From Pseudomonas sp. UBA1879 (GTDB taxonomy: Bacteria; Pseudomonadota; Gammaproteobacteria; Pseudomonadales; Pseudomonadaceae), in contig NZ_DDHJ01000011.1 in the NCBI RefSeq assembly GCF_002338065.1, positions 151,799 through 215,798 on the forward strand: a stretch of 64,000 nt of DNA, read 5' to 3'. Below the pieces are notes generated by a model. That model made no database searches and had not been told where the DNA came from. It was given only the letters and a program-made list of their open reading frames with translations. Both the position numbers and the translations under genes were made by a program. Of the stretch, positions 24,736 through 35,817 are shown piece after piece. How positions within the stretch are numbered: the stretch's first letter is position 1; each line of letters opens with the position of its first letter.

Positions 24736-25409
24736 CGACAGCGCTCAGTGAACAGGTAGCCCAAGCCGCGTACGGTGTCGATCGGCTTGAAGCCTGCCGG
24801 GCCTTCCAGCTTGCGGCGCAGACGCCCCACCAACACCTCGATCACGTTCGGGTCGCGCTCGTCGTCATCCGGATACAGCTGCTCCATCAAGCGCTCCTTC
24901 GGCACCACTTGCTGGTGATGGCGCATGAGGTATTCGAGAATCCGGTACTCGTAGGCTGTCAGCGCCAGCGGTGCTTCGTCCATCGATGCCTGTTTGCGGT
25001 TGAGGTCCAGCGTCAGCGGCCCGGCGACGATCGTGGACTGGGTGAAGCCGCTGGAACGGCGCAGCAGCGCATTCATGCGGGCTTCGAGTTCTTCGAACTG
25101 AAACGGTTTGACCACGTAGTCATCGGCGCCTGCCGCCAGCCCTTCGACCTTGTCCTGCCAATTGCCGCGTGCGGTCAGAATGAGGATCGGGAACGCCTTG
25201 TTCTGCGCCCGCAGTTGACGAATCAGGTCCAGCCCGCCGATGCCCGGCAGGCCAAGGTCGATCACCGCCAGGTCGTGGTTGAACTGCCCTGCCTGATACA
25301 GCGCCTCCTCTGCGTTGCCCACCGCCTCGACCACGTGACCGCTCTCGGTCAGCCGCGTCTGCAAATGATGGCGCAGCAGGGCTTCATCTTCGACAACCAG
25401 CAGTTTCAT
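24732..25409 (-). CDS. phoP: Response regulator PhoP
   Basis: A 225-residue OmpR-family regulator. The receiver domain (1-115) has the acidic pocket VVEDEA, the phospho-acceptor Asp in AVIDLGLPGIGG (residue 51) and Lys in VVKPFQFEE. The DNA-binding winged helix is residues 125-222 with LTAYEYRILEYLMRH and VLVGRLRRKLE. It works with PhoQ in Mg2+ and envelope-stress control. Unlike P. aeruginosa, no oprH lies upstream; a small secreted-protein gene is found there instead. Confidence 0.94.
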   Translation of the reverse strand: MKLLVVEDEALLRHHLQTRLTESGHVVEAVGNAEEALYQAGQFNHDLAVIDLGLPGIGGLDLIRQLRAQNKAFPILILTARGNWQDKVEGLAAGADDYVVKPFQFEELEARMNALLRRSSGFTQSTIVAGPLTLDLNRKQASMDEAPLALTAYEYRILEYLMRHHQQVVPKERLMEQLYPDDDERDPNVIEVLVGRLRRKLEGPAGFKPIDTVRGLGYLFTERCR

Positions 25410-25466
25410 GACGCTCTCCCGGGCACATTCATACCTCTCGCTTGATGATCCTTGAACGCTGACGGC

Positions 25467-25721
25467 TTACAACCGGTGATGCACAGGCAAATAATTGTCC
25501 GGCCCCTGGGTCAGGCTGGCCGACTGCGAGGCGTACGCCCCGCTCATGGTCGGTGCGGTGACGGAGAGTTTAGCCGCGCTTGGCAGCATTATCCCGCTGA
25601 GTTTCCTGCTGCTTTTCGCCGGATCGACACGGGAAACATCGGGACGGCCTTCGGTGGCGTGTGCGGCGGCGCTGCCGCCCAGAAACGCCAGCGCCAAAAA
25701 CAGCTTGTTCATCGTCGGCAT
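25467..25721 (-). CDS. Small secreted hypothetical protein upstream of phoP
   Basis: An 84-residue protein with a clear signal peptide (NKLFLALAFLGGSAAAHA, cleavage about residue 23). The mature part of about 60 residues is polar and Ser-rich, with no domain I recognise. The start at 25721 is supported by GGAGGACC upstream. It is 57 bp ahead of phoP on the same strand, where P. aeruginosa has oprH, so it may be co-transcribed with phoPQ and PhoP-controlled; that is inference. Confidence 0.72.
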   Translation of the reverse strand: MPTMNKLFLALAFLGGSAAAHATEGRPDVSRVDPAKSSRKLSGIMLPSAAKLSVTAPTMSGAYASQSASLTQGPDNYLPVHHRL

Positions 25722-25907
25722 ATGCAGGTCCTCCGGCGCCGGGCGCCTTGTTGGGTACGGGGTTGAGCATACGCAGCCAGCGCTGAACCCCTCCTGAACA
25801 CGTTCTGAACCCCGGCTGAACACATATGTACCGCACGGGGTCGGAACCTGTACGGCACAATCGTCTAGGCTCAACGCCAGACGAAGCCCTTTGTAGAAGC
25901 CTCTTCT

Positions 25908-25944
25908 AAAAAGTGCAGCCCCTTATAAAAAGTGCAGCCCCTTA
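25908..25944. repeat. Direct repeat of 18 bp before the dienelactone hydrolase gene
   Basis: AAAAAGTGCAGCCCCTTA occurs twice, at 25908 and 25927, one base apart. It lies directly upstream of the ribosome site of the gene at 25958. Confidence 0.9.
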
Positions 25945-25957
25945 AAAGGAGAACACC

Positions 25958-26764
<807 letters not shown>

Positions 26765-26784
26765 GTCGATCTGATCATGTCCCT

Positions 26785-26919
26785 GTACGAGCGTGGCTTG
26801 TCCTGCGATCGACGGTGAAACCGTCGCAAGAACCTTCACCCAAATTTTCCTGATACAACACGGGTGTATGGTTTTTGCTGCCGGTTCCCGTCCGATCACG
26901 GGACAAGCCTCGCTCCTAC
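26785..26919. repeat. REP inverted pair, somewhat diverged
   Basis: The left arm is GTACGAGCGTGGCTTGTCC; the right arm is CGGGACAAGCCTCGCTCCTAC. Both have single changes from the common class. Confidence 0.82.
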
Positions 26920-27001
26920 AGGGGATGGCAGACACCGCCCCCCTTTTAGCAGGCAAGAGATCTGTGGTGTTTGGAGATCCAATTCCTGCAAAATGCCGCT
27001 C

Positions 27002-27721
27002 ATGACGCCGACTCTTCCCCCCTGCTGCCCTACCCTTACCGCTCATTGGCCGCTGCCATTTCCATTGGCCAATGTGGTGTTGGTCAGCACCCCATTCGAT
27101 CCGCAAAAACTGGTCGAAGGCGACTTCCAGCGCTGCTTCATCGAACCGCCCGCCAGCATCCAACGCTCGGTTGCCAAGCGTCAGACGGAATTTCTCGCAG
27201 GCCGTCTTTGTGCGCGGGAAGCGATGCATCAGCTCGATGGTCGCCAGCATGTGCCCTTGATTGGCGAAGATCGCGCTCCGATCTGGCCTGATGACTTGTG
27301 CGGCTCGATCACCCACAGCACCGGCTGGGCTGCCGCTATCGTTGCGAACAAACAGCACTGGCGCAGCTTGGGCATGGATGCCGAACAGCTGATGACGTCT
27401 GAACGCGCCTCAAGACTCGCCGGAGAAATTCTCATCGCTGACGAACTGCAACGCATGGCTGCAGGCCCCGAACACCAGATCGCACTGCACGTCACCCTGA
27501 CCTTTTCCCTCAAGGAAGCCTTGTTCAAAGCCCTCTACCCTCTGGTGCTCAAGCGCTTCTACTTCGAAGACGCTGAACTGTTGGACTGGGCGGAACAGGG
27601 CACGGCCAGATTGCGATTGAAGATCGACCTGTCAGAGGAATGGCACAGCGGGGTTGAGCTGCAGGCACAATTCAGCGTAGAGGGGGGCCAGTTGTTGAGT
27701 CTGGTGGCGATACCTGCCTGA
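27002..27721 (+). CDS. pcpS: 4'-phosphopantetheinyl transferase (PcpS-like)
   Basis: A 239-residue EntD/Sfp-type enzyme that moves the phosphopantetheine arm from coenzyme A to carrier proteins. The conserved blocks are KRQTEFLAGRLCAREAM (about 60-76), SITHSTGWAAA (about 101-111), the Mg2+-binding GMDAEQL (about 124-130) and FSLKEALFKALYPL (about 174-187). In P. aeruginosa a single enzyme of this kind, PcpS, serves both fatty acid synthesis and siderophore synthesis. The neighbour on the left is the same there. ATG 27002 was chosen; ATG 26993 is equally possible, and neither has a good ribosome site. Confidence 0.87.
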   Translation: MTPTLPPCCPTLTAHWPLPFPLANVVLVSTPFDPQKLVEGDFQRCFIEPPASIQRSVAKRQTEFLAGRLCAREAMHQLDGRQHVPLIGEDRAPIWPDDLCGSITHSTGWAAAIVANKQHWRSLGMDAEQLMTSERASRLAGEILIADELQRMAAGPEHQIALHVTLTFSLKEALFKALYPLVLKRFYFEDAELLDWAEQGTARLRLKIDLSEEWHSGVELQAQFSVEGGQLLSLVAIPA

Positions 27722-27785
27722 TCGGGTCTGTACAGAGGTCGCAGAATCAAAAGCAGGTCTGGTTTGGTCTGATTACCTAAATCTG

Positions 27786-28487
27786 TCAGGCGCTATTCGC
27801 CGACGGGCAGTGCTCACACCGCCCCACCCATTCCACGCGATAACTCAAACAACAGCTGCGCCGCCGCCGAATCAACTTCCCATCGGTCCCTTCTTCATAA
27901 GTGATGGTCTTGAACAGCGGATTGCGCGCCCCGTCGGGCCTGAACCGCTTGTTCAGCAGGCCATGACCGACCTCGGCAGCGAGGCCATCGATCTGCGCCA
28001 GTTGCCGCAAACAGCGTTCCAGATAATCCCCAGCACTGCTCCACAACACCGCCGAGGCGACGCCGCCATAGGCACTCAACCGCTCAATCACCTGTTGCAA
28101 ATTGTTCAGCAGTGGCGCAAATCGTTCGAAGGGGTCTTTCGAATCCGACGCTTGAAACGCCTCGCTCTCAAACCTCACGCCGTCCAGAAAACCCCGCTCA
28201 TGCAGGGCAAACGCCAGATCATTCAGCGCCAAAGGCCAGCTCATCCCCTTTACCAGACTCGCCACCACCACGGGCGGGATCAGTTGCATGGCGTAGAACT
28301 TGAACCATTGCGACACCAGCACCGGCAGCTTCTCAGGCATCAGTTCCGGGCCGTACACCTGCATCAGCAGGCGATTGAGCGCTTCGTCCCGCAGCAATTC
28401 CGGCAGCAGGAACACCGGGCGAGCATCGTCTTGTACGCAGGTATTAGCGAATCCCGCATAAGGCCCGCCGAGAATGACCCGATTCAC
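27786..28487 (-). CDS. FhuF-like ferric iron reductase
   Basis: A 233-residue protein. The end carries the FhuF [2Fe-2S] motif, Cys-Cys followed by ten residues, Cys, two residues, Cys (CCLSYRVEWVGRCEHCP). The rest is helical, with the PPVVVASLVKGMSWPL segment found in siderophore-interacting reductases. Such proteins reduce iron(III) from hydroxamate siderophores in the cytoplasm. The start is a GTG at 28487 that overlaps the upstream kinase stop (GTGA) and has a GGGGGA site; longer ATG starts are out in the kinase gene. No siderophore genes are adjacent. Confidence 0.82.
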   Translation of the reverse strand: MNRVILGGPYAGFANTCVQDDARPVFLLPELLRDEALNRLLMQVYGPELMPEKLPVLVSQWFKFYAMQLIPPVVVASLVKGMSWPLALNDLAFALHERGFLDGVRFESEAFQASDSKDPFERFAPLLNNLQQVIERLSAYGGVASAVLWSSAGDYLERCLRQLAQIDGLAAEVGHGLLNKRFRPDGARNPLFKTITYEEGTDGKLIRRRRSCCLSYRVEWVGRCEHCPSANSA

Positions 28488-30124
28488 GCATCCCCCTGCT
28501 GACGAGGCCACGTCAGGCTAAAGCACGCGCCGCCCAACGACTGGCTGCGACCGACCAATGCCCGCCCCCCGTGCCAATGCACGATGCGCCGGACGATGGA
28601 CAGCCCCAACCCATGGCCGCCCGACGCCCGCGTGCGGCTGTCGTCGAGGCGCATGAACGGGGTGAAAATTCGATCCCACGCGGTTTCCGGGACACCGGGT
28701 CCATCGTCTTCAACGTCGATGCGGCAACGCGCCTGACTCAATTGAAAGACGATCCGCACCTCGGATTCAGCGTGCCGCATTGCGTTGCTGACCAGATTTT
28801 GCAACGCGCGATGCAAGTAGCGCGGCTCGGCCTCGACCCACGCTTCGTCGTCTTGCGAGGCGTCCTCGCCGATCAAGCGCTGCGTCCCGCGCATCACACG
28901 CACATTGGCCCGCAGTGGCGCCAGTTCGGTGATCACCTGATCGATCAGCGCTTGCAGATCGACGCGCTGAAAACTCAAGGTTGGCGCGCCCTGCTCCAGC
29001 CGCGCGTAGGTCAACATCTCGTCCACCAATTTGTCGAGGTCCTGGATGTCGTTGTCCATGCCGATCAGGTACTTGCGCCGCGCCTCAGGGGTGCTGGCAT
29101 CGCTGATCATCTCCAGGCCAAACCGCAGGCGTGCCACCGGCGTGCGCAGTTCGTGGGACACCGCGCGTACCAGTTCGCGCTGGATGGTCAGCGAACGCTG
29201 CAAGTGCTCGGCCATGCCATTGAAGGCTGAGGCCAGGCGGCCTACCGAATCGGCACCGGTTTCCGGCACCCGGGTTTCCAGACTGCCTTGGGCGATCTGC
29301 GTGGCCGCCGCTTCCAGTCCGCGCAAACGATGCTCCAATCGACGCACCAGCAAATACACAAACAGCCCGATCAGACACAGCCCCAGAAACGCGATCAGCA
29401 CCAACAGCTCGGGCGGATAAGGGTTCAGCTGATACAAAGGGCCAAGCTCCAGCACCCACGGGGTCTTACCGACGCCGGACAGCACCCGGATCGAGTCGCC
29501 GCCCTTGCCCAGCGCCATCACCGTGTCACCTTCCTCGATGCGCCGTCGCTGGTCGTCGTCGACATCGGCCCTCTGCAGCGTGATCAGGTGCATGTCGAAG
29601 CCAAATCCCTTACTCACGCGCAGGGTTTCCAGACGCGCTGGCTGCTCCTCGACAGGGAAACGCACCAACTCGTCGAGCAGTAGAAAAATCGTCGCCCGGG
29701 CCAGTTGCTCGCTGATCTGCTGCACCTCACCGGTCAACAGCAGCGCACTGCCGGGCTTATCGGACGCGCCGGGCTCCACCTCGCGGAACACCCGCGCGGC
29801 GTGGGGGCCGGTCTGTTCGACCAGCACCTGGCCGTGGCTCAGCCGGTTGCGCGCCCCGCTGTCCAGATGCGCCTGTTCAGCCGTTTCCAGTTCAAGGGGG
29901 ATGCCCAGCAACCGCTCCCAGACCGCCAGGGCGCGAATACGCTCGATGCTGTCCATTGCCTTGAGGTTGTCGGCCATCAGGCTGAACGTGCCATGGGCCA
30001 GTTGTTCGCGGTACTGCTCACCCCGGACGCTGTTGGCCACATGCAGCGTCAACACGCCCAGCAGCGCCACCAGCACCAGAACGCCGAGCATCCCGCCGTA
30101 AATGCGCAGGAAAATCGAATTCAT
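28484..30124 (-). CDS. Sensor histidine kinase (RstB-like)
   Basis: A 546-residue kinase with two membrane segments (about residues 8-30 and 220-245) around a large periplasmic domain. The cytoplasmic part has a HAMP domain, the H-box VRAVSHELRTPVARLRFGLEM near 325, the N-box LQNLVSNAMRHAE, and the G boxes DDGPGVP and GGHGLGLSIVRR. Its regulator is the next gene upstream (ATGA overlap). The pair precedes nrdA as in P. aeruginosa. The signal sensed is not known; the RstAB comparison is by overall architecture. Confidence 0.87.
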   Translation of the reverse strand: MNSIFLRIYGGMLGVLVLVALLGVLTLHVANSVRGEQYREQLAHGTFSLMADNLKAMDSIERIRALAVWERLLGIPLELETAEQAHLDSGARNRLSHGQVLVEQTGPHAARVFREVEPGASDKPGSALLLTGEVQQISEQLARATIFLLLDELVRFPVEEQPARLETLRVSKGFGFDMHLITLQRADVDDDQRRRIEEGDTVMALGKGGDSIRVLSGVGKTPWVLELGPLYQLNPYPPELLVLIAFLGLCLIGLFVYLLVRRLEHRLRGLEAAATQIAQGSLETRVPETGADSVGRLASAFNGMAEHLQRSLTIQRELVRAVSHELRTPVARLRFGLEMISDASTPEARRKYLIGMDNDIQDLDKLVDEMLTYARLEQGAPTLSFQRVDLQALIDQVITELAPLRANVRVMRGTQRLIGEDASQDDEAWVEAEPRYLHRALQNLVSNAMRHAESEVRIVFQLSQARCRIDVEDDGPGVPETAWDRIFTPFMRLDDSRTRASGGHGLGLSIVRRIVHWHGGRALVGRSQSLGGACFSLTWPRQQGDA

Positions 30125-30861
30125 CGCTCGACCCGGCCAGAGATGCTCATCTCTTTCGCCGCTTCCGGCACGAACAGGTAGCCCTTGTTGCGCACGGTTT
30201 TGATCAGGCGCGGATGAATGGGGTCGTCGCCGATTCGAGGGCGAATTTTCGAAATGCGCACATCGATGGAGCGGTCCTGCCCGTCGTAGCCAACGCCGCG
30301 CAGGGCGGTGAAGATCTTCTCGCGGGACAGGATGCGCCCGGCATGGCTCACCAACAGCCACAGAAGATCGAACTCAGCGCTGGTCAATTCGATGCTCACT
30401 TCATGGAGCCAGGCTTCGCGCAGGGCGTTGTCCACGACCAAAGGGCCGAACACGCGACGCCGGGGTACTTGCGTAGAGGCGTCTGTCGTGTCGCTGCGCC
30501 TCAACAGCGCGTGAATACGCGCGAGCAACACCCGGGGATGCACCGGTTTACAGACGAAATCGTCAGCCCCCATGTCCAGCCCCGCCACCTGATCACTGTC
30601 GTCGGTGCGCGCGGTCAGCATCAGGATCGGCCCATGATAGTCGGCGCGCGCGTTGCGACAGATGCTCAGGCCGTCTTCGCCAGGCAGCATCAGGTCAAGA
30701 ATCACCAGGTCCGGCTGCTCTTCGACAATGCGCCTCGCCGCCCGCGTGCCGTCACTCTCGACGGCCACCTGCAAGCCATGACGCTCAAGGTAGTCGCGGG
30801 TCAGCTCTGCCAGCCGACGGTCATCCTCGACGATCAGCACCTGCCAGGGTTCTTGCTGCAC
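30121..30861 (-). CDS. OmpR-family response regulator (RstA-like)
   Basis: A 246-residue regulator with receiver domain (phospho-acceptor Asp in LVILDLMLPGEDG, about residue 54; Lys in FVCKPVHPR) and a C-terminal winged helix (ELTSAEFDLLWLLVSHAGRIL, then RSIDVRISKIRPRIGDDPIHPRLIKTVRNKGYLF in the recognition region). I prefer GTG 30861, which has AGGAG about nine bases upstream and starts directly before the receiver fold; an ATG at 30924 would add 21 residues. It is translated with the kinase that follows. The two-gene unit is divergent from nrdA. Confidence 0.87.
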   Translation of the reverse strand: MQQEPWQVLIVEDDRRLAELTRDYLERHGLQVAVESDGTRAARRIVEEQPDLVILDLMLPGEDGLSICRNARADYHGPILMLTARTDDSDQVAGLDMGADDFVCKPVHPRVLLARIHALLRRSDTTDASTQVPRRRVFGPLVVDNALREAWLHEVSIELTSAEFDLLWLLVSHAGRILSREKIFTALRGVGYDGQDRSIDVRISKIRPRIGDDPIHPRLIKTVRNKGYLFVPEAAKEMSISGRVER

Positions 30862-31174
30862 GCTCCATGTCTCCTGGTTTCTTATTATTAATAGACGGCT
30901 GGCGCGATCCGCCTGGCAAGACAACTTCCACGGCCTGCGGCCAGCATCAACAGCAGCCCCTGAATCAACGGGCCAGGGATTCTACCCCTCGCCCAACATG
31001 ACACGCGACATGCAAAACCGACCTCAGCACGACCCTGTCCACCCCGACGTGTCTGACAGAATTTGCACCTGCGCACAACTCGAAAATTCTTTTTACCGGT
31101 GAAAAATGGCTCGTCCCAGTGACGACGCGGCCTACGCGGGATTTCCCCATATCCCACACAAATTACACACAGCT

Positions 31175-31183
31175 TTATCCACA
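31175..31183 (+). promoter_or_regulatory. DnaA box
   Basis: TTATCCACA is a perfect match to the high-affinity DnaA box. It lies 36 bp upstream of the first NrdR-like box. DnaA control of nrdAB is established in E. coli, so a regulatory role here is plausible. Confidence 0.65.
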
Positions 31184-31192
31184 GCTCATACG

Positions 31193-31222
31193 TTGCAATT
31201 GGTGTCCGAAACGCATTATCTT
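31193..31222 (+). promoter_or_regulatory. Possible nrdA promoter
   Basis: TTGCAA (31193-31198) and TATCTT (31217-31222) are separated by 18 bp. The -10 element lies inside the first NrdR-like box, as expected for a repressible promoter. Confidence 0.4.
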
Positions 31223-31226
31223 GTAC
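31211..31226. promoter_or_regulatory. NrdR box 1 candidate
   Basis: ACGCATTATCTTGTAC matches the consensus acaCwAtATaTwGtgt at 11 of 16 positions. Its centre lies 32 bp (three helical turns) from that of box 2. Confidence 0.65.
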
Positions 31227-31242
31227 CCCGTCGCTGATCGAG

Positions 31243-31258
31243 ACCCTACATGTAGGGT
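31243..31258. promoter_or_regulatory. NrdR box 2 candidate, perfect palindrome
   Basis: ACCCTACATGTAGGGT is a perfect 16-bp palindrome and matches the NrdR consensus at 12 of 16 positions. Pairs of boxes at whole helical turns are the rule for NrdR, the ATP/dATP-sensing repressor of ribonucleotide reductase genes. Confidence 0.7.
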
Positions 31259-31623
31259 TTCACTGAAAAAACCAAACACAAGTGACCGAGAAATTTCAAG
31301 CTTTTTTCTCGCGCCCAAGGGGCTGAGTTATCCCCCGTTTCACCGCCTGACCGCTCACGCGAATGGCAGACAATCCGGCTTCATGATCTGCGCGTTACGG
31401 TACAAGTGCTGCAACATTAAACCAGCATTCTGCTTCAGATTTTTCCGGGTGACGCGCCGCAGAGCCGCACCCTTTTCGGACTTCAAAGCCAGGGTCGGCG
31501 CTTCTTCAGCCTTCCCCTTCGTTATGAAGTCTTTGGGTCGACGTTGGTCGGTCAACGGCTTCAAGACGGAACGGTGGGCATGTGATTCATGCCCAATAAA
31601 CATTAGAGAACGTGGAGACACCC

Positions 31624-34539
<2,916 letters not shown>

Positions 34540-34544
34540 GCTAA

Positions 34545-34573
34545 CTAATAGCCCCCCAAGGGGGGCCTATTAG
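34545..34573 (+). terminator. Strong hairpin after nrdA
   Basis: CTAATAGCCCCCC and GGGGGGCCTATTAG pair almost completely (one bulge), starting 6 bp after the nrdA stop. There is no T-run, so termination may be partial or the hairpin may protect the mRNA end. Confidence 0.6.
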
Positions 34574-34864
34574 AAAATCACGAAAATTATCACTGTGCGT
34601 GCTGCAGCACGAAGGTGAAAAAGGAGAGGTATAGGCAGGCGAAAGCGGCGTTAAAGCAGAAAGCCGCTGTGTCAGGTTATGGAAAACAAAGAAGGAGTAC
34701 GAAGCGATCTGCAATACGAGGATAAATCTAAAAGATTAGCCTCCGAAGCTTAACAGAGCGATAAAACTCGCGGGCAATTGCGCAAAGTTGTGGAGACCTA
34801 CCGCAATACCCGCGCCACTAAAACCATGTCAAAGCGTCTGAGGGGAGTGCATTGAGCCAAATAC

Positions 34865-34878
34865 TGACGATATCGTCA
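34865..34878. promoter_or_regulatory. 14-bp palindrome before the small-protein module
   Basis: TGACGATATCGTCA is a perfect palindrome 61 bp upstream of the first small gene and is a candidate operator. Confidence 0.4.
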
Positions 34879-34900
34879 ATGACTCTCTGCCGGATGGTCC

Positions 34901-34930
34901 CCGTAAGACATGAAATTTTTCCTTACGGAG
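34901..34930 (+). promoter_or_regulatory. Leader hairpin overlapping a ribosome binding site
   Basis: CCGTAAG (34901-34907) can pair with CTTACGG (34922-34928). The second arm includes most of the ACGGAG ribosome site of the gene at 34939, so folding could block translation. Confidence 0.4.
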
Positions 34931-34938
34931 ATCCGATC

Positions 34939-35187
34939 ATGAGCATTAATACAAAAGCTTCATCCCACGAAGTTGCGCAATTGGCTTCCGAGACTTTACG
35001 GAACCCTAGCGCCTCTGCAATTTCCAAGACGCTCGCAGCGTCAGTACTTTCCCAAACCCATTCGGCGAAACAGACGGGCGCGGAAATGGAACATATCGCC
35101 GGGAAAGTATTGCAGAGCGACAAATACAGCGAAACCAGCAAGACCCTTGCCGGCTCGCTAGTGTCTCAGTCCAACAAAGATCGCTGA
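34939..35187 (+). CDS. Small conserved protein with internal repeat, unknown function
   Basis: An 82-residue cytoplasmic protein built from two similar halves: ASETLRNPSASAISKTLAAS in the first and AGKVLQSDKYSETSKTLAGS in the second, each ending in a V-L-S-Q or V-S-Q-S turn. The sequence is Ser/Ala-rich and predicted helical. I recognise it as a type seen on gammaproteobacterial accessory DNA together with the next gene, but no function is known to me. The ATG has ACGGAG upstream inside a possible hairpin. The next gene starts 8 bp after the stop, so the two form an operon. Confidence 0.75.
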   Translation: MSINTKASSHEVAQLASETLRNPSASAISKTLAASVLSQTHSAKQTGAEMEHIAGKVLQSDKYSETSKTLAGSLVSQSNKDR

Positions 35188-35195
35188 GGTGGACC

Positions 35196-35465
35196 ATGAG
35201 AATTAATATGGCTCACGTCAGAGAACGTGCATCGGGCGGCGGATGGATCAATTTCGCGGTTTTCGATGCGCGGTCCACAAACGGAAGCAACGATGCCCTT
35301 TTGGCGCAACTCACCTACTCCGCAAGGAATTCGGGCTTGAAGGTTGACCAAGCGGCTTTGGCTTACAGGTCTGGCGGTAGGATTCAGTTTTACGGCGCCA
35401 AGCATCTTGTAGACTATCTCGCGAGGATGGGTCTTCCACGGTGGACTCATACCATTGATGCTTAA
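35196..35465 (+). CDS. Small conserved protein, partner of the preceding gene
   Basis: An 89-residue protein of unknown function with no signal peptide or membrane segment. It starts MRINMAHVRERASGGGWINF and ends with a conserved-looking GGRIQFYGAKHLVDYLARMG and RWTHTIDA segment. The alternating polar/hydrophobic pattern suggests a small alpha/beta fold. It follows the repeat-containing small gene by 8 bp (site GAGGTGG before the ATG). Base composition and position between nrdA and nrdB suggest acquisition with that gene. A toxin-antitoxin or phage-defence role is possible but unproven. Confidence 0.72.
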   Translation: MRINMAHVRERASGGGWINFAVFDARSTNGSNDALLAQLTYSARNSGLKVDQAALAYRSGGRIQFYGAKHLVDYLARMGLPRWTHTIDA

Positions 35466-35532
35466 ACTTTAAGGACGAGGAGCCCAGAATCATGGGCTCC
35501 ACAACTTACCTCACATGGATTATTTATGACGG

Positions 35533-35817
35533 ATGAACCGTGCTGCGAGCATTTCGGATCATCTATCGTTTTCCTACTTCAGATACTCCACCGCTTGCCA
35601 AGCTAGGAGTACGCCTCATACCAGCTGCCTCGCTAAATTCCAAAAAACCTATTGCGTCAGAGCGCGCCGCTCCGACTACGCTGCCAGTCTTCGTATGGAA
35701 GGCTTCGATACCTCGACCGCCGAGTCCAAACGCCGTCTGCCCTCCCGAGAAGAGCTGCTCAACAGCTACCGCAAAAAAAACAGGCCTAATGGTCGACAGA
35801 TACGGCGTCGGACATGA
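35533..35817 (+). pseudogene. Fic-associated antitoxin (VbhA-like), frame disturbed at its end
   Basis: The useful part is the segment YAASLRMEGFDTSTAE near residues 48-63, which carries the inhibitory motif of class I Fic antitoxins, (S/T)XXXE(G/N), as SLRMEG. It is followed by LPSREELLNSYRKK. Just after this comes a run of eight A. With one more A, or two fewer, the frame would end in a TAA overlapping the Fic ATG at 35789 (TAATG), as expected of such operons. The present frame runs on past it for nine codons. The N-terminal part before about residue 40 does not look conserved, so the true start is unclear. Confidence 0.65.

Larger units (their letters stand above)
30862..31623. other. Long divergent control region before nrdA
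   Basis: About 760 bp between the response regulator gene and nrdA. It holds a DnaA box (31175), two NrdR-like boxes (31211 and 31243) and a possible promoter. The leader from 31260 to 31623 has no convincing gene. Confidence 0.7.
34540..34938. other. Gene-poor start of the nrdA-nrdB insertion
   Basis: About 400 bp, more A/T-rich than its surroundings. It holds the nrdA hairpin, a GTGCTGCAGCAC palindrome near 34600, a 24-codon open frame at 34679 without a ribosome site, and the control region of the small-protein module. No gene is called. Confidence 0.55.

Noticed and set aside
26864..27001. A 46-residue N-terminal extension of the phosphopantetheinyl transferase
   Set aside because: The extra part is encoded partly within a REP pair and is not in the family; the start near 27002 fits the family length.
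34545..34573. Attachment site or transposon end in the nrdA hairpin
   Set aside because: The symmetrical stem right after the stop codon is better explained as a terminator or mRNA end; no matching copy was found at the other side of the insertion.
34679..34753. A 24-codon frame (MENKEGVRSDLQ…) after nrdA
   Set aside because: It has no proper ribosome binding site and no neighbour that would give it a role.
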